Origin: Winogradskyella psychrotolerans
Lineage (GTDB): Bacteria > Bacteroidota > Bacteroidia > Flavobacteriales > Flavobacteriaceae
Direction: 5' to 3'
Length of the DNA stretch: 64,000 nt
Assembly: GCF_018860545.1 (NCBI RefSeq)
Contig: NZ_JAHKPN010000041.1
Span: forward strand, 1-64,000
The notes beneath the pieces are model-generated. The model made no database searches, had not been told where the DNA came from, and was given only the letters and a program-made list of their open reading frames with translations. This document shows positions 28,147 through 37,105 of the stretch, piece by piece. Position numbers and translations under genes: made by a program. Each line of letters opens with the position of its first letter. Positions within the stretch are counted from its first letter, which is position 1.

Positions 28147-28299
28147 TTATAGAACGTATGCTTCTTGGTCCTCTTTCACCGATTTGTTGTGTGTTGAATT
28201 TTCAGCAGCTCCAAAATACGTTCCGGCTTCTAAGAGGTTCACAATTTTATCTCCAGAAATTTGATGCGCCACAGTACCTTGAATAATTACGACTCTAAA
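28147..28299 (-). pseudogene. C-terminal remnant of a cupin-type protein
   Basis: The 360-base spacer behind the nitroreductase (28003-28362) contains a 50-codon frame without start, reading VVIIQGTVAHQISGDKIVNL and then LEAGTYFGAAENSTHN, ending in TAA. The double-Gly turn and His pattern resemble the end of a cupin such as DUF4437 proteins. It lies in the same frame as the nitroreductase, directly after its stop. Interpreted as a decayed gene that once followed the nitroreductase. The remaining spacer shows nothing. Confidence 0.6.
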
Positions 28300-28362
28300 A
28301 TTTAAATTTAAATTTTTGATTTCACCCTTAAAACTAGCTTGTAATTTTAGCAGGCTAGCAGT

Positions 28363-29022
28363 TTATATTTGTGTAAAAATTTCACTTTCAGATAATCTAG
28401 ATTTTGGTGTTTTATCTGTGGAATTAAAGTCAGATTCTGCTCTGTATCCTATAGAAACAGCAACTAAAGCTGTAAAACCTTTTGCTCTTAAACCAAATTC
28501 TTCATCTAATGCTTTTACATCTATACCTTCCATTGGAGTTGCATCTATACCTAAACTCGCTACACCTAGTAAAAAGCTTCCTATATTTAAGTATACTTGT
28601 TTTTCCATCCAGTGTTGCTGGTCTTTTAAATCGTATTTATGAATACCTGCAAAAGTTTTTACAGCACCTAGGAATCCGTTTTTTATGTCTTCATTTGGAA
28701 ATCTTCCATTCTTATCTTCAGTATCTGCAATGTGCTGAAAATAAGTGTCATCGGCATCAATTTTTGAACAGAATAATACGACTGCTGAAGCGTTGGTCAC
28801 TTTAGGCTCATTAAAATGAAAGAAACCTTGAGTTCCTTTTGCCATACGCGCTTTACCTTCTGTAGTTTCCGCAACTATAAAATGCCAAGGTTGTAAGTTT
28901 ACACTCGATGGACTCATTCTTAATAAGTTTTTGATTTCAGCCATATCAGCCTCAGATATTTTTTTGGTTGGGTCAAATTCTTTAGTTGTGTATCTCCAGT
29001 TTAAAATTTCTTTTAAATTCAT
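28363..29022 (-). CDS. NfsB-like NAD(P)H nitroreductase
   Basis: 219 residues of the nitroreductase/dihydropteridine reductase fold: LNWRYTTKEFDPTKKIS at the N-terminus, LLRMSPSSVNLQPWHF (FMN binding) and SLGIDATPMEGIDVKALDEE near 165. Reduces nitro compounds, quinones or flavins with NAD(P)H as an FMN homodimer. Its promoter region shares an 18-base element with the AraC/BCCT spacer (29110-29127), so it is probably in the AraC regulon. Confidence 0.9.
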   Translation of the reverse strand: MNLKEILNWRYTTKEFDPTKKISEADMAEIKNLLRMSPSSVNLQPWHFIVAETTEGKARMAKGTQGFFHFNEPKVTNASAVVLFCSKIDADDTYFQHIADTEDKNGRFPNEDIKNGFLGAVKTFAGIHKYDLKDQQHWMEKQVYLNIGSFLLGVASLGIDATPMEGIDVKALDEEFGLRAKGFTALVAVSIGYRAESDFNSTDKTPKSRLSESEIFTQI

Positions 29023-29058
29023 TTGTTTATGTTTTTGAGTTGATTCTTAATTACGCTA

Positions 29059-29066
29059 CAAAGGTA
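29059..29066 (-). promoter_or_regulatory. -7 element of the nitroreductase gene
   Basis: Minus strand TACCTTTG fits TAnnTTTG, 36 bases before the ATG. A TTTG lies 27 bases further up, too far for a good -33 box; the AraC-type element at 29101-29127 starts just beyond it, which fits activator dependence. Confidence 0.5.
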
Positions 29067-29100
29067 TATACCCACACTTCATTATTTTTTGTACAAAAAA

Positions 29101-29127
29101 AGGTAATACAGGTATAAAAAAAGGTTT
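29101..29127. promoter_or_regulatory. probable AraC-family binding site, copy 1
   Basis: Contains AGGTATAAAAAAAGGTTT (29110-29127), repeated exactly at 30804-30821. A further AAGGTAATAC-like half precedes it in both copies. Sits about 80 bases upstream of the nitroreductase start. Confidence 0.6.
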
Positions 29128-29228
29128 ATTCAAGTTGTGATCTTAAAATTTTCCTAAAAACTATAGGCAACACTGGTTTTTTACGCTTAAATGTACTTCA
29201 AGTAAGTGATTAACCTTTATTCATACCA

Positions 29229-30716
29229 CTAATGCTTTTTGTAGATATCTTTAATAAAGAAGAAAAACATAACTACAATAAAGAAGGCAAATGGCAAAGA
29301 AGTTATAATTAGTAGGCGCTGTACGGTCTCTAAAACATCAATATTAGCTTTTATATTTCCTAATAGTAATAAAGCTATGGTTGCTAATAAAATGAAAACA
29401 GACCAAATCACACGATGTATTTTATTAGGCGTTTTACGACCTTGATCTGTAAACATGCTGAGTACATAAACTGCAGAATCTACTGAGGTTATTAAGAAAC
29501 TGATTAATAAAAATATTGAGATAATATTTAAAACGGTAGCAAAAGGATACTGTTCAAAAAACACGAAAATAGAGGTAAATACGTTGCCGAATTCGCTATT
29601 ATAGGTGCCCCAATTTTCAATGACATTAAAAGCTGAAGTTCCAAAAACCGAAAACCAAAAAAACGTGCCAATAGATGGAATTATAAGAACACCTAATAAT
29701 AGCTGTTTGATGGTTCTTCCTTTAGAAATACGTGCAATAAAAATACCTGTGAATGGTGCCCAAGCTAACCAAAATGCCCAATAATAAAAGGTCCAACCGG
29801 TTAAAAAATCTAACCCAGGATTATAATCGCCTAAGGCCAAACTCATCGGTATAAAATCTATGATATAATGAAAAGTTGCTTTGCAAAACGACAGCAAACT
29901 CACTTGTATATTATTGGTAACAAATACAAAAATCAAGATAAATGAGGTGACTATAATATTGACTTTAGAGAAAATTTTAATGCCTTTGTTCACACCTTGC
30001 CATGCAGAATAACAAGCTATAGCAGTGATAAAGACACAAAGTAGAATCGTTGTGGTGAGCCCGAAACTACTAGCTGACACATGATTAAGTCCTCCATTAA
30101 TTTGTGTGGTCCCCAAGCCAATTGCAGCAATTAGACCGAACACTGTGGTAATGATAGTGATAACATCCACTCCATGTTTTAGAAAATTACTTTTAAGATG
30201 GTCTTCTACCGTGGCACTTATCCTCACTTTCTTTTTCTTAACGTGTAAGGCGTAACCCACCACCACTGCAAAAAGTCCGTAAAATGCCCAAGCTGTAAAT
30301 CCCCATTGATAAAATGTAAATTCTAAAGCTAAAATATCGTTAGATAAATTAGACTCAAATGGCGGATGTTGTTGCATAAATACCGGTTCTTGAACAGCGC
30401 GTAACAATATGCCAGAACCCATTCCCGCACTATATAACATGGCTATCCATGACCAAAGTGAATATTCTGGTTTATCGTTTGATTTCCCTAATTTTAGGTT
30501 TCCAAATTTTGAAAAAGCAAGTGTAAACAAAGCCAAAACACAAGCTAAACCAAGATATAAATAAAAATACCCAAAGTAATTTCTAACCCATAACGAAGTC
30601 CTATCAATAGCATTGTAACTGGCTTCGGTTGCAAAAAACACAATGAAACTAAAAACAAAAATAATGCTTATGGAAAGGGTTAAAATTGAATGTTTTGTAA
30701 TGAATTTTAAAAGCAA
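29229..30716 (-). CDS. BCCT-family betaine/choline/carnitine transporter
   Basis: 495 residues, about 12 membrane helices. The BCCT signature region reads LWSWIAMLYSAGMGSGILLR (aligning with the glycine-rich GMGIG helix), and the Trp-rich segment is TFYYWAFWLAWAPFTGIFIA. Na+- or H+-coupled uptake of quaternary-amine osmolytes. GMGSG replaces GMGIG. The start is a TTG, as no ATG exists in frame upstream or in the first 90 codons. Divergent from the AraC regulator, its likely controller. Confidence 0.88.
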   Translation of the reverse strand: MLLKFITKHSILTLSISIIFVFSFIVFFATEASYNAIDRTSLWVRNYFGYFYLYLGLACVLALFTLAFSKFGNLKLGKSNDKPEYSLWSWIAMLYSAGMGSGILLRAVQEPVFMQQHPPFESNLSNDILALEFTFYQWGFTAWAFYGLFAVVVGYALHVKKKKVRISATVEDHLKSNFLKHGVDVITIITTVFGLIAAIGLGTTQINGGLNHVSASSFGLTTTILLCVFITAIACYSAWQGVNKGIKIFSKVNIIVTSFILIFVFVTNNIQVSLLSFCKATFHYIIDFIPMSLALGDYNPGLDFLTGWTFYYWAFWLAWAPFTGIFIARISKGRTIKQLLLGVLIIPSIGTFFWFSVFGTSAFNVIENWGTYNSEFGNVFTSIFVFFEQYPFATVLNIISIFLLISFLITSVDSAVYVLSMFTDQGRKTPNKIHRVIWSVFILLATIALLLLGNIKANIDVLETVQRLLIITSLPFAFFIVVMFFFFIKDIYKKH

Positions 30717-30803
30717 TGGATCTAATTTTATGTAAACATAAATATAAAGAACTTAAATCGAATTAGAATGCGTCAGGTTATAAGGTACATAGAAAGGATA
30801 ATT

Positions 30804-30821
30804 AGGTATAAAAAAAGGTTT
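30804..30821. promoter_or_regulatory. probable AraC-family binding site, copy 2
   Basis: AGGTATAAAAAAAGGTTT, identical to 29110-29127, in the 179-base spacer between the BCCT gene and the AraC gene. Could act on both divergent promoters. Confidence 0.6.
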
Positions 30822-30895
30822 TGATATAAAATGAGTAGTTGTTATATGAATATTTCTCTAGTTTTACTCTAAATTACGACTTAAAACACATCATA

Positions 30896-31792
30896 ATGCA
30901 AGTATTAGAAGCTTATAAACCTTTTGAAATACAAGAAATAGAATTAACAGACTGGAAACAACGTCCTGTTAAAAACAATTTTTTTGAACTTGTTTTGATC
31001 AAAGACGGTGAAGGTACACAATGCATCAATTATAATGAATATCGTTATAGCAGGAACAGTATGTTTTTGTTGCCTCCTTTAAAATGCCATTCTTTCACGA
31101 TTGAGAAACCTACGCGTTTTGTGTTTTTAAAGTTTACAGATTCATTTTTTAAAAATGTGAATAGCATTACAATTGATAGAAATGAATGGTTTAAAGAAGC
31201 TGCTTATATACTTTCTAATTATAATCAATTACCTGGTGATATAATAAAGAATGAAATGGATAGGAACCATTTAAACAGCTTAGTCGCCATGATTTTACTA
31301 GAATCTAGAAATTATGGCGAATCATCTGTTAACCTAGTAACGAGCTTAATGACTAGCGTTTTAGAATTATTAATTAGAAATATAAAGAAGAGTCGTTATT
31401 TTGAAGTTCCTAAAACGAATTCGGATGATAGAATCACAAAAATGCTCACCTATATTAATGACAATATAGATAAAACAGAAATGTTAAAAGTTGAAAATTT
31501 AGCAGAAGTGTTTATGATGTCGTCTACGTATGTTAGTGAGTTTTTCAAGAAACAAGTCAAAATGTCTCTTCGTGAATATATAATTAAAGCAAAACTTAAA
31601 TTGGTCGAAATCCGATTGTTAAATTCTGATTTCACCCTAACTCAAATAGCTGATGAGTTAGGCTTTACTGATGTTAGCCACTTATCTAAAACTTTTAAAC
31701 GCTACGCAGGAATATCCATACGTGAATTTAAAAATAATGGTGAATATATGTTATTGAAACGCGGGAATTGTGCACCACGTTTGAATACTTAA
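30896..31792 (+). CDS. AraC-family transcription regulator
   Basis: 298 residues from the ATG at 30896; the longer frame begins with a TTG at 30839 and adds 19 unconvincing residues. An N-terminal cupin-like ligand domain (to about 160; YSRNSMFLLPPLKCHSFTI) precedes a C-terminal double helix-turn-helix: VENLAEVFMMSSTYVSEFFK and FTLTQIADELGFTDVSHLSK, the second being the AraC signature. Likely controls the adjacent BCCT transporter and, through the shared 18-base element, the nitroreductase. Effector unknown. Confidence 0.9.
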   Translation: MQVLEAYKPFEIQEIELTDWKQRPVKNNFFELVLIKDGEGTQCINYNEYRYSRNSMFLLPPLKCHSFTIEKPTRFVFLKFTDSFFKNVNSITIDRNEWFKEAAYILSNYNQLPGDIIKNEMDRNHLNSLVAMILLESRNYGESSVNLVTSLMTSVLELLIRNIKKSRYFEVPKTNSDDRITKMLTYINDNIDKTEMLKVENLAEVFMMSSTYVSEFFKKQVKMSLREYIIKAKLKLVEIRLLNSDFTLTQIADELGFTDVSHLSKTFKRYAGISIREFKNNGEYMLLKRGNCAPRLNT

Positions 31793-31950
31793 ACACATGC
31801 ATGATTTTATAAATAGTTTATTAAACAAGGCTTTTATAAAAATGTTTCTCAATTTAATAGGAGTACTTCTATTTTAGTTTTTTTTGCTCTGAAATGGGTA
31901 TACAGTCTGATTATAAACGGATTGAGTTACTTAAAAAACAACTAATTGGC

Positions 31951-31958
31951 TATCTTTG
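31951..31958 (+). promoter_or_regulatory. -7 element of the membrane protein gene
   Basis: TATCTTTG, 28 bases before the ATG at 31987; no clear -33 box. Confidence 0.45.
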
Positions 31959-31986
31959 TCGTATTAACATGCTCTAAATTAAACCA

Positions 31987-32724
31987 ATGACTAAAAAAGA
32001 AGAGGTCTATATAAGTTCCTTTAAGAAGGCGATTTTCATCGACAGTTTGTTTTATATATCATTTTTAGCAGCTATACTCGTGAGTGTGTGCTTAGATCGT
32101 TCACAACTCATTTATGCCTTACCTGTTGTGATTCTGACTATTTTAATTAAATATATAAGCCGCACGAAAAAGAGCGCCAATCCTATTTTTATTTTAGCCT
32201 TATTAGCCATTTTAATATCTGATATCTTATCATTTCGTGCTTTTGAAGCTTGTTTTCCTTGGATTGCCATATCATCATCTATCTATTTACTATGCTGCAC
32301 GTTTAGCTTAAAGAAATATTTACAAAAAGGCACCTTAAAATCGGTTCTATCGTTTTCAGTCATATTAAGTGGATTACTGGTGTTTTATATTACCTATGCT
32401 ATTGTCGATTTGCTTATCGACTTTCTAGCTGGCTTTACCTTGTTTTTTGTGTTTTTAATTGCAGCTAGTTTAATAATTCAAACCATTGCCATAGCGATTA
32501 TTTATATTAGAGATACGTATCATAATGGGACAATTTTACTGGCTTCTGGTATTTTTACCTTCTTTCAGATAACATTGATTGCTATTAACGAGTTTTTGTA
32601 TTTTGACAATACATTTACGGTATTAATTGTAATCTGCCATGTGATGGCCATATACCTCTTAATGCATTTTATCTCCACAACAGCGGTGGTGAACCCTGAG
32701 GATCTTAAGGAGAAATTCATTTAA
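31987..32724 (+). CDS. polytopic membrane protein, YhhN/lysoplasmalogenase-like
   Basis: 245 residues with about eight predicted membrane helices, including LALLAILISDILSF and LYFDNTFTVLIVICHVMAIY. The helix pattern and the mid-protein acidic residue in a helix recall the YhhN/TMEM86 family, which hydrolyses the vinyl ether of lysoplasmalogens. No signature is decisive, so the assignment is tentative. Own promoter; stands alone. Confidence 0.55.
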   Translation: MTKKEEVYISSFKKAIFIDSLFYISFLAAILVSVCLDRSQLIYALPVVILTILIKYISRTKKSANPIFILALLAILISDILSFRAFEACFPWIAISSSIYLLCCTFSLKKYLQKGTLKSVLSFSVILSGLLVFYITYAIVDLLIDFLAGFTLFFVFLIAASLIIQTIAIAIIYIRDTYHNGTILLASGIFTFFQITLIAINEFLYFDNTFTVLIVICHVMAIYLLMHFISTTAVVNPEDLKEKFI

Positions 32725-32852
32725 AAGTGCGACTACTGTATTGTTTCGATTTCAAAACGTATGGATTCCTTTTACGTGTAAAGTCACTCCCCTAATTAAT
32801 GTCAATTAAATTCGTTTTTTTTTAGAGAACATAAACCTATGTTAAAAAAAAG

Positions 32853-32866
32853 AATGAACGTTCATT
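32853..32866. promoter_or_regulatory. TetR-type operator
   Basis: AATGAACGTTCATT, a perfect 14-base palindrome six bases before the -7 element of the TetR gene. Position and symmetry fit autorepression of the TetR-led operon. Confidence 0.75.
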
Positions 32867-32872
32867 TTTGTT

Positions 32873-32880
32873 TACATTTG
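32873..32880 (+). promoter_or_regulatory. -7 element of the TetR-led operon
   Basis: TACATTTG (TAnnTTTG), 19 bases before the ATG at 32900; the operator fills the spacer upstream. Confidence 0.6.
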
Positions 32881-32899
32881 TATCAGAATTACATTGATT

Positions 32900-33490
32900 A
32901 TGGCAAAGCTTCAAAAAAGTATAGATAAAAGAAATGCATTAGTTAAGGCCACTATTGAATTGGTTAATAACGATGGGTTTCATGCAACACCGATGAGTAA
33001 AATAGCCAAAATGGCGAATGTGTCTCCGGCAACGATTTACCTCTATTTTGAAAATAAACAAGATTTAGTCAATCAAACCTATATAGAAGTTAAAGCGGAA
33101 TATACCAAATATGCTTTTGCGACGTACGATGAAACGATGTCTGTAGAAGCTGGTTTTGAATTGATATGGAAACGTATTGCCGATTTCAAATTAAAAGAAT
33201 GTGAGCACGCCATGTTTTTAGCGCAATGTGACAATACTCCAATGATTGATGAACCAAGTAGAATTGAAGGTATAAAACACCTACAACCCCTACTCGACTT
33301 ATGGCAACGTGGTAAAGAAGAAGGTGTTATTAAACCCTTATCAGATTATATTTTATATGCTTACGCTATCAACCCGTTATCGTTTTTAATGATTACCCAA
33401 AAGCGCGGAGCTTTTCAGTTAGATGCATCACATTTAGCAGAGGCCTATGACGCTGCATGGGACAGCATCAGCATTAAACCAAAATCATAA
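32900..33490 (+). CDS. TetR/AcrR-family repressor
   Basis: 196 residues from the ATG at 32900; a TTG two codons earlier is less likely. The N-terminal helix-turn-helix is TPMSKIAKMANVSPATIYLY followed by FENKQDLV. The C-terminal ligand domain is helical with one or two cysteines (KECEHAMF, QCDNTPM) that might sense electrophiles. Leads an operon of reductases and dehydrogenases (33492-37007) behind a perfect palindromic operator, so it probably represses its own operon until a reactive compound binds. Confidence 0.9.
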   Translation: MAKLQKSIDKRNALVKATIELVNNDGFHATPMSKIAKMANVSPATIYLYFENKQDLVNQTYIEVKAEYTKYAFATYDETMSVEAGFELIWKRIADFKLKECEHAMFLAQCDNTPMIDEPSRIEGIKHLQPLLDLWQRGKEEGVIKPLSDYILYAYAINPLSFLMITQKRGAFQLDASHLAEAYDAAWDSISIKPKS

Positions 33491-33491
33491 C

Positions 33492-34160
33492 ATGAAAAAA
33501 ACAGCTATTATATTAGGAGCCTCTGGTTTAACTGGATCTCACGTCCTCCAGAAATTAATAGATGATGACCGTTATGGTATCATTAAATTATTTTCTAGGA
33601 GTAAGATTGAAGGCTTATCAAGCGTCAAAGTACAGCAGTTTATTGGGGATTTAATGAATTTAGATCAATTTAAAGCCGATTTTACGGGTGATGAAGTGTA
33701 TTGTAATATTGGTACAACTAAATCGAAAACACCAGACAAATCAACCTATAAGAACATAGATTATGGTATTCCTGTAGCAGCAGCGCAACTCGCCAAAGCA
33801 AAACACATTAAAACGTTTATCGTGGTATCGGCTATGGGTGCCAATAAAAATAGTAGTGTATTCTACAATAAAATAAAAGGTGAAATGGAACAAGGTGTAT
33901 TAGCACCGAATCTTCCCATCACTTACATCTTAAGACCGTCTTTAATTGGCGGAAATCGCAAAGAGTCCAGAACACTTGAAAAAATAGGATTAAAGATTTT
34001 CAGTCTCATTCAACCTTTGTTTATAGGACCGCTAAAAAAATTCAAAGTCGTTAACGCAAATGTTATCGCTAACACTATGATTTATTTAGCCAATACAAAG
34101 GCTTGCAAGGACACGATTATCGCATCAGATATAATTAACAAATTAGGCAAAAACAATTAG
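33492..34160 (+). CDS. NAD(P)-binding atypical SDR (HTATIP2-like)
   Basis: 222 residues from the ATG just after the TetR stop; the longer frame runs back into the TetR gene and is rejected. Rossmann motif ILGASGLTGSHVLQKL at the N-terminus, then YCNIGTTKSKTPDKSTYKNI and TFIVVSAMGANKNSSVFYNK, with an active-site-like Ser and Tyr-x3-Lys (YNKIK). Resembles the HTATIP2/YwnB group of NADPH-binding atypical short-chain proteins. Substrate unknown. Confidence 0.8.
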   Translation: MKKTAIILGASGLTGSHVLQKLIDDDRYGIIKLFSRSKIEGLSSVKVQQFIGDLMNLDQFKADFTGDEVYCNIGTTKSKTPDKSTYKNIDYGIPVAAAQLAKAKHIKTFIVVSAMGANKNSSVFYNKIKGEMEQGVLAPNLPITYILRPSLIGGNRKESRTLEKIGLKIFSLIQPLFIGPLKKFKVVNANVIANTMIYLANTKACKDTIIASDIINKLGKNN

Positions 34161-34177
34161 AATTAGAAAAAATAACG

Positions 34178-34810
34178 ATGGAATTATTAGATAAATTAAA
34201 ATGGAGGTATGCTGCTAAAGCCATGAATGGAAACGTAGTACCAGAAGAAAAAATAGAACGCATTCTTGAGGCGGCACGCTTAGCACCAACATCAAGTGGT
34301 TTACAACCTTTTGAAATTATTGTTGTTAAAAATCAAGAGCTTAAAGAAAAGATTAAACCAGTAGCTTGGAACCAATCGGTGATTACAGATTGCTCTCACC
34401 TACTCGTTTTCGCAGCATGGGATACCTACACGGCAGATAGAATCAATTATATGTTCGATTTAACCAATGATATTCGTGGTTTTAAAAATGAAGGCTGGGA
34501 AAATTACCGTCAAATGCTACTAAGTTCATATCCACAAAAAGATGCGGAAGACAACTTTAACCATGCCGCCAAACAAGCCTACATCGCTTTTGCTGAAGCC
34601 ATAACAGCAGCGGCTTTTGAAGGGGTTGATGCGACACCTCTAGAAGGTTTTGATCCCGCTGCAGTAGATGAAATTTTAGGACTTCGTGAAAAAGGTTTAC
34701 GTAGTGCTGTTATGTTGCCAATAGGCTATAGAAAAGAAGATGACGATTGGTTAGTAAATCTCGTTAAGGTGAGAAAACCTATGGAAGATTTAGTAACTGT
34801 AATAGACTAA
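34178..34810 (+). CDS. nitroreductase-family oxidoreductase
   Basis: 210 residues of the FMN-dependent nitroreductase family: KLKWRYAAKAMNGN at the N-terminus, LEAARLAPTSSGLQPFEI and GVDATPLEGFDPAAVDEILG. Probably reduces quinones, nitro compounds or enals with NAD(P)H. Second nitroreductase of the window; differs from the one at 28363. Part of the TetR-led operon, 17 bases after the preceding gene. Confidence 0.9.
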   Translation: MELLDKLKWRYAAKAMNGNVVPEEKIERILEAARLAPTSSGLQPFEIIVVKNQELKEKIKPVAWNQSVITDCSHLLVFAAWDTYTADRINYMFDLTNDIRGFKNEGWENYRQMLLSSYPQKDAEDNFNHAAKQAYIAFAEAITAAAFEGVDATPLEGFDPAAVDEILGLREKGLRSAVMLPIGYRKEDDDWLVNLVKVRKPMEDLVTVID

Positions 34811-34826
34811 TAAAAAATTAAGAATT

Positions 34827-35825
34827 ATGACAAAGACCATTTTATTAAAAAATAGACCTGAAGGAAAACCTTCAATGTCAGATTTCGAATTTATAACTGA
34901 GGAATCTGAAAATACAATTAGTAAAGGTGAAATACTATTGGAAACCAAATACGTTTCTGTAGATCCTTATTTAAGAGGCAGAATGAGTGATGCCAAATCG
35001 TATGTGCCACCATTTCAACTCAACAAACCCATTCAATCTGGCGTCATTGCTAAAGTACTCGAATCTAAAAATGATACGTTTACAGAAGGCGATTATGTTT
35101 CTGGAATGCTCAACTGGCAAACAAAACAAATCTCTAACGGTGAAGGATTGACTAAAGTTAATCCGGATAAAGCTCCTTTATCAGCCTATCTTGGTATTTT
35201 AGGCATGACGGGTTTAACCGCTTACACAGGCTTAACAGAAATAGGAAAACCTAAAGCTGGAGAAACTTTAGTAGTTTCTGGAGCAGCTGGTGCTGTAGGA
35301 TCTGTTGTGGGACAAATTGGAAAAATCCTTGGACTTCGAGTAATTGGTATTGCCGGAACAGATGAAAAAATAGAAATGCTAAAAAGCAAATTCGGTTTCG
35401 ATGTTGGTATTAATTACAACACCACCAAAGATATGAAATCAGCGATTGCAGAAGCAGCACCAAATGGTGTAGATATCTATTTTGATAATGTAGGAGGCCC
35501 AATATCAGATGCTGTATTAGTGAATATTAATAGACTCGCACGAATCATCGTATGCGGAGCCATTTCGGTTTACAACAATACAGAAGCACCTAAAAGTTTA
35601 AGCGTACAACCCTTCTTAGTAAAAAATAGTGCGTTAATGCAAGGATTTATAGTTTCTAATTATGCTGAGAAATTTCCCGAAGCTATAAAGCAATTAGCAA
35701 CTTGGTTATCCGAAGGTAAACTCATGTACTCAGAAACCATCGTTAAAGGTTTTGATAATATCCCAAAAGCTTTTATCGACCTTTTCGAAGGTAAAAACAA
35801 AGGGAAAATGATCGTTGAATTATAA
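34827..35825 (+). CDS. NADP-dependent alkenal/one oxidoreductase (MDR family)
   Basis: 332 residues, zinc-free medium-chain reductase. VSVDPYLRGRMSDAKSYVPP near the N-terminus is typical of the leukotriene B4 dehydrogenase/CurA-like group, and the Rossmann loop is VSGAAGAVGSVVGQIGK, followed by FDNVGGPISDAVL. It reduces alpha,beta-unsaturated aldehydes and ketones. Fits a detoxification role in this operon. Confidence 0.9.
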   Translation: MTKTILLKNRPEGKPSMSDFEFITEESENTISKGEILLETKYVSVDPYLRGRMSDAKSYVPPFQLNKPIQSGVIAKVLESKNDTFTEGDYVSGMLNWQTKQISNGEGLTKVNPDKAPLSAYLGILGMTGLTAYTGLTEIGKPKAGETLVVSGAAGAVGSVVGQIGKILGLRVIGIAGTDEKIEMLKSKFGFDVGINYNTTKDMKSAIAEAAPNGVDIYFDNVGGPISDAVLVNINRLARIIVCGAISVYNNTEAPKSLSVQPFLVKNSALMQGFIVSNYAEKFPEAIKQLATWLSEGKLMYSETIVKGFDNIPKAFIDLFEGKNKGKMIVEL

Positions 35826-35846
35826 ATAATAAAAAAGAAAAAGACA

Positions 35847-37007
35847 ATGAACAATTTTGAATTTAAAAATCCGACCAAAATAATTTTTGGAAAGAACACT
35901 ATAGAAAAACTAGCAAACGAAATTCCTAAAGATGCTAAAGTATTATTGCTTTACGGTGGAGGAAGTATTAAGAAAAACGGTATTTACGATCAGGTAAAAA
36001 CGGCATTATCTAATGTTGATGTTGTTGAGTTTGGAGGCATTCCTGCAAACCCAGAATATGCTAAATTGATGGCGGCTTTAAAAGTCATTAAAGATGAAAA
36101 CATCACGTATTTATTAGCCGTTGGTGGTGGATCAGTGATTGATGGCACTAAATTTTTATCCGCTGCAGCACTTTATGATGGTGATACGCCTTGGGATATT
36201 TTAGCAAAAAACATAAGAACACATAAAGGCATGCCTTTCGGAACTGTCTTAACGTTGCCAGCTACAGGATCTGAAATGAACTCTGGTGCGGTAATTACAA
36301 GAGCAGAAACTAAAGAGAAACGCACTATGGGTGGACCTGGATTATTTCCTGAGTTCTCCATATTAGATCCTCAAGTCATTGCATCCATTCCACAACGTCA
36401 ATTAGCAAATGGATTAATGGATTCATTTACACACGTGCTAGAGCAATACATGACGTATCCGATTGGTGCTTTGTTGCAAGATCGTTTTGCAGAAAGCATC
36501 TTACAAACCATTATTGAAATCGCACCAAAAGTGCTGAAAGATCCAACAGATTATAAAGCAGCCTCTAACTTTATGTGGAGTTGTACTATGGCTTTAAACG
36601 GATTAATACAAAAAGGAGTACCAAACGATTGGGCAGTTCATGCGATGGGTCACGAGTTAACAGCATTATTTGGTATCGATCATGCACGTACGCTAGCTAT
36701 TATTGCACCAAGCCATTACAAGTTTAATTTTGAAGCAAAGAAAGAAAAACTAGCACAGTATGCAGAACGTGTTTGGAATATTACCGAAGGTAGCACAGAC
36801 GATAAAGCGTATGCAGCTATCGAAAAAACAACTGAGTTTTTCCATGAATTAGGTATTAAGACGAAATTATCGGAGTATACAGAAGATTATGAAGGTACAG
36901 CTGAAGAAATAGCGAAACGTTTTACAGATCGTGGTTGGAAAACTTTAGGAGAGCACCAAACCTTATCACCAGATAAAGTAGAGAAAATCGTAAAAATGGC
37001 GTATTAA
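35847..37007 (+). CDS. iron-containing alcohol dehydrogenase (YqhD/BdhA-like)
   Basis: 386 residues of group III alcohol dehydrogenases. GGGSVIDGTKFLSAAALYDG binds NADP; metal ligands are in GLMDSFTHVLEQYM (Asp and His) and AVHAMGHELTALFGIDHART (two His). YqhD-type enzymes reduce toxic aldehydes with NADPH. Last gene of the tight TetR-led operon; adjacent to an alkenal reductase, which supports aldehyde detoxification. Confidence 0.93.
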   Translation: MNNFEFKNPTKIIFGKNTIEKLANEIPKDAKVLLLYGGGSIKKNGIYDQVKTALSNVDVVEFGGIPANPEYAKLMAALKVIKDENITYLLAVGGGSVIDGTKFLSAAALYDGDTPWDILAKNIRTHKGMPFGTVLTLPATGSEMNSGAVITRAETKEKRTMGGPGLFPEFSILDPQVIASIPQRQLANGLMDSFTHVLEQYMTYPIGALLQDRFAESILQTIIEIAPKVLKDPTDYKAASNFMWSCTMALNGLIQKGVPNDWAVHAMGHELTALFGIDHARTLAIIAPSHYKFNFEAKKEKLAQYAERVWNITEGSTDDKAYAAIEKTTEFFHELGIKTKLSEYTEDYEGTAEEIAKRFTDRGWKTLGEHQTLSPDKVEKIVKMAY

Positions 37008-37022
37008 TTTAAAACTAAATAC

Positions 37023-37065
37023 CAGTTCGAATGTCCAAACTTTTACGTCGGGATGTATCGAGAAC
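37023..37065 (-). repeat. dispersed flavobacterial repeat, single copy
   Basis: CAGTTCGAATGTCC ... GGATGTATCGAGAAC is the reverse complement of the repeat unit at 7536-7582, with a stem around a T-rich centre. It lies between the dehydrogenase and the DJ-1-like gene and makes the apparent early start of the latter false. Confidence 0.7.
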
Positions 37066-37105
37066 AGTTTTTTCAATAGTCAAACTGGTAATAGACTTTA
37101 TAAAA

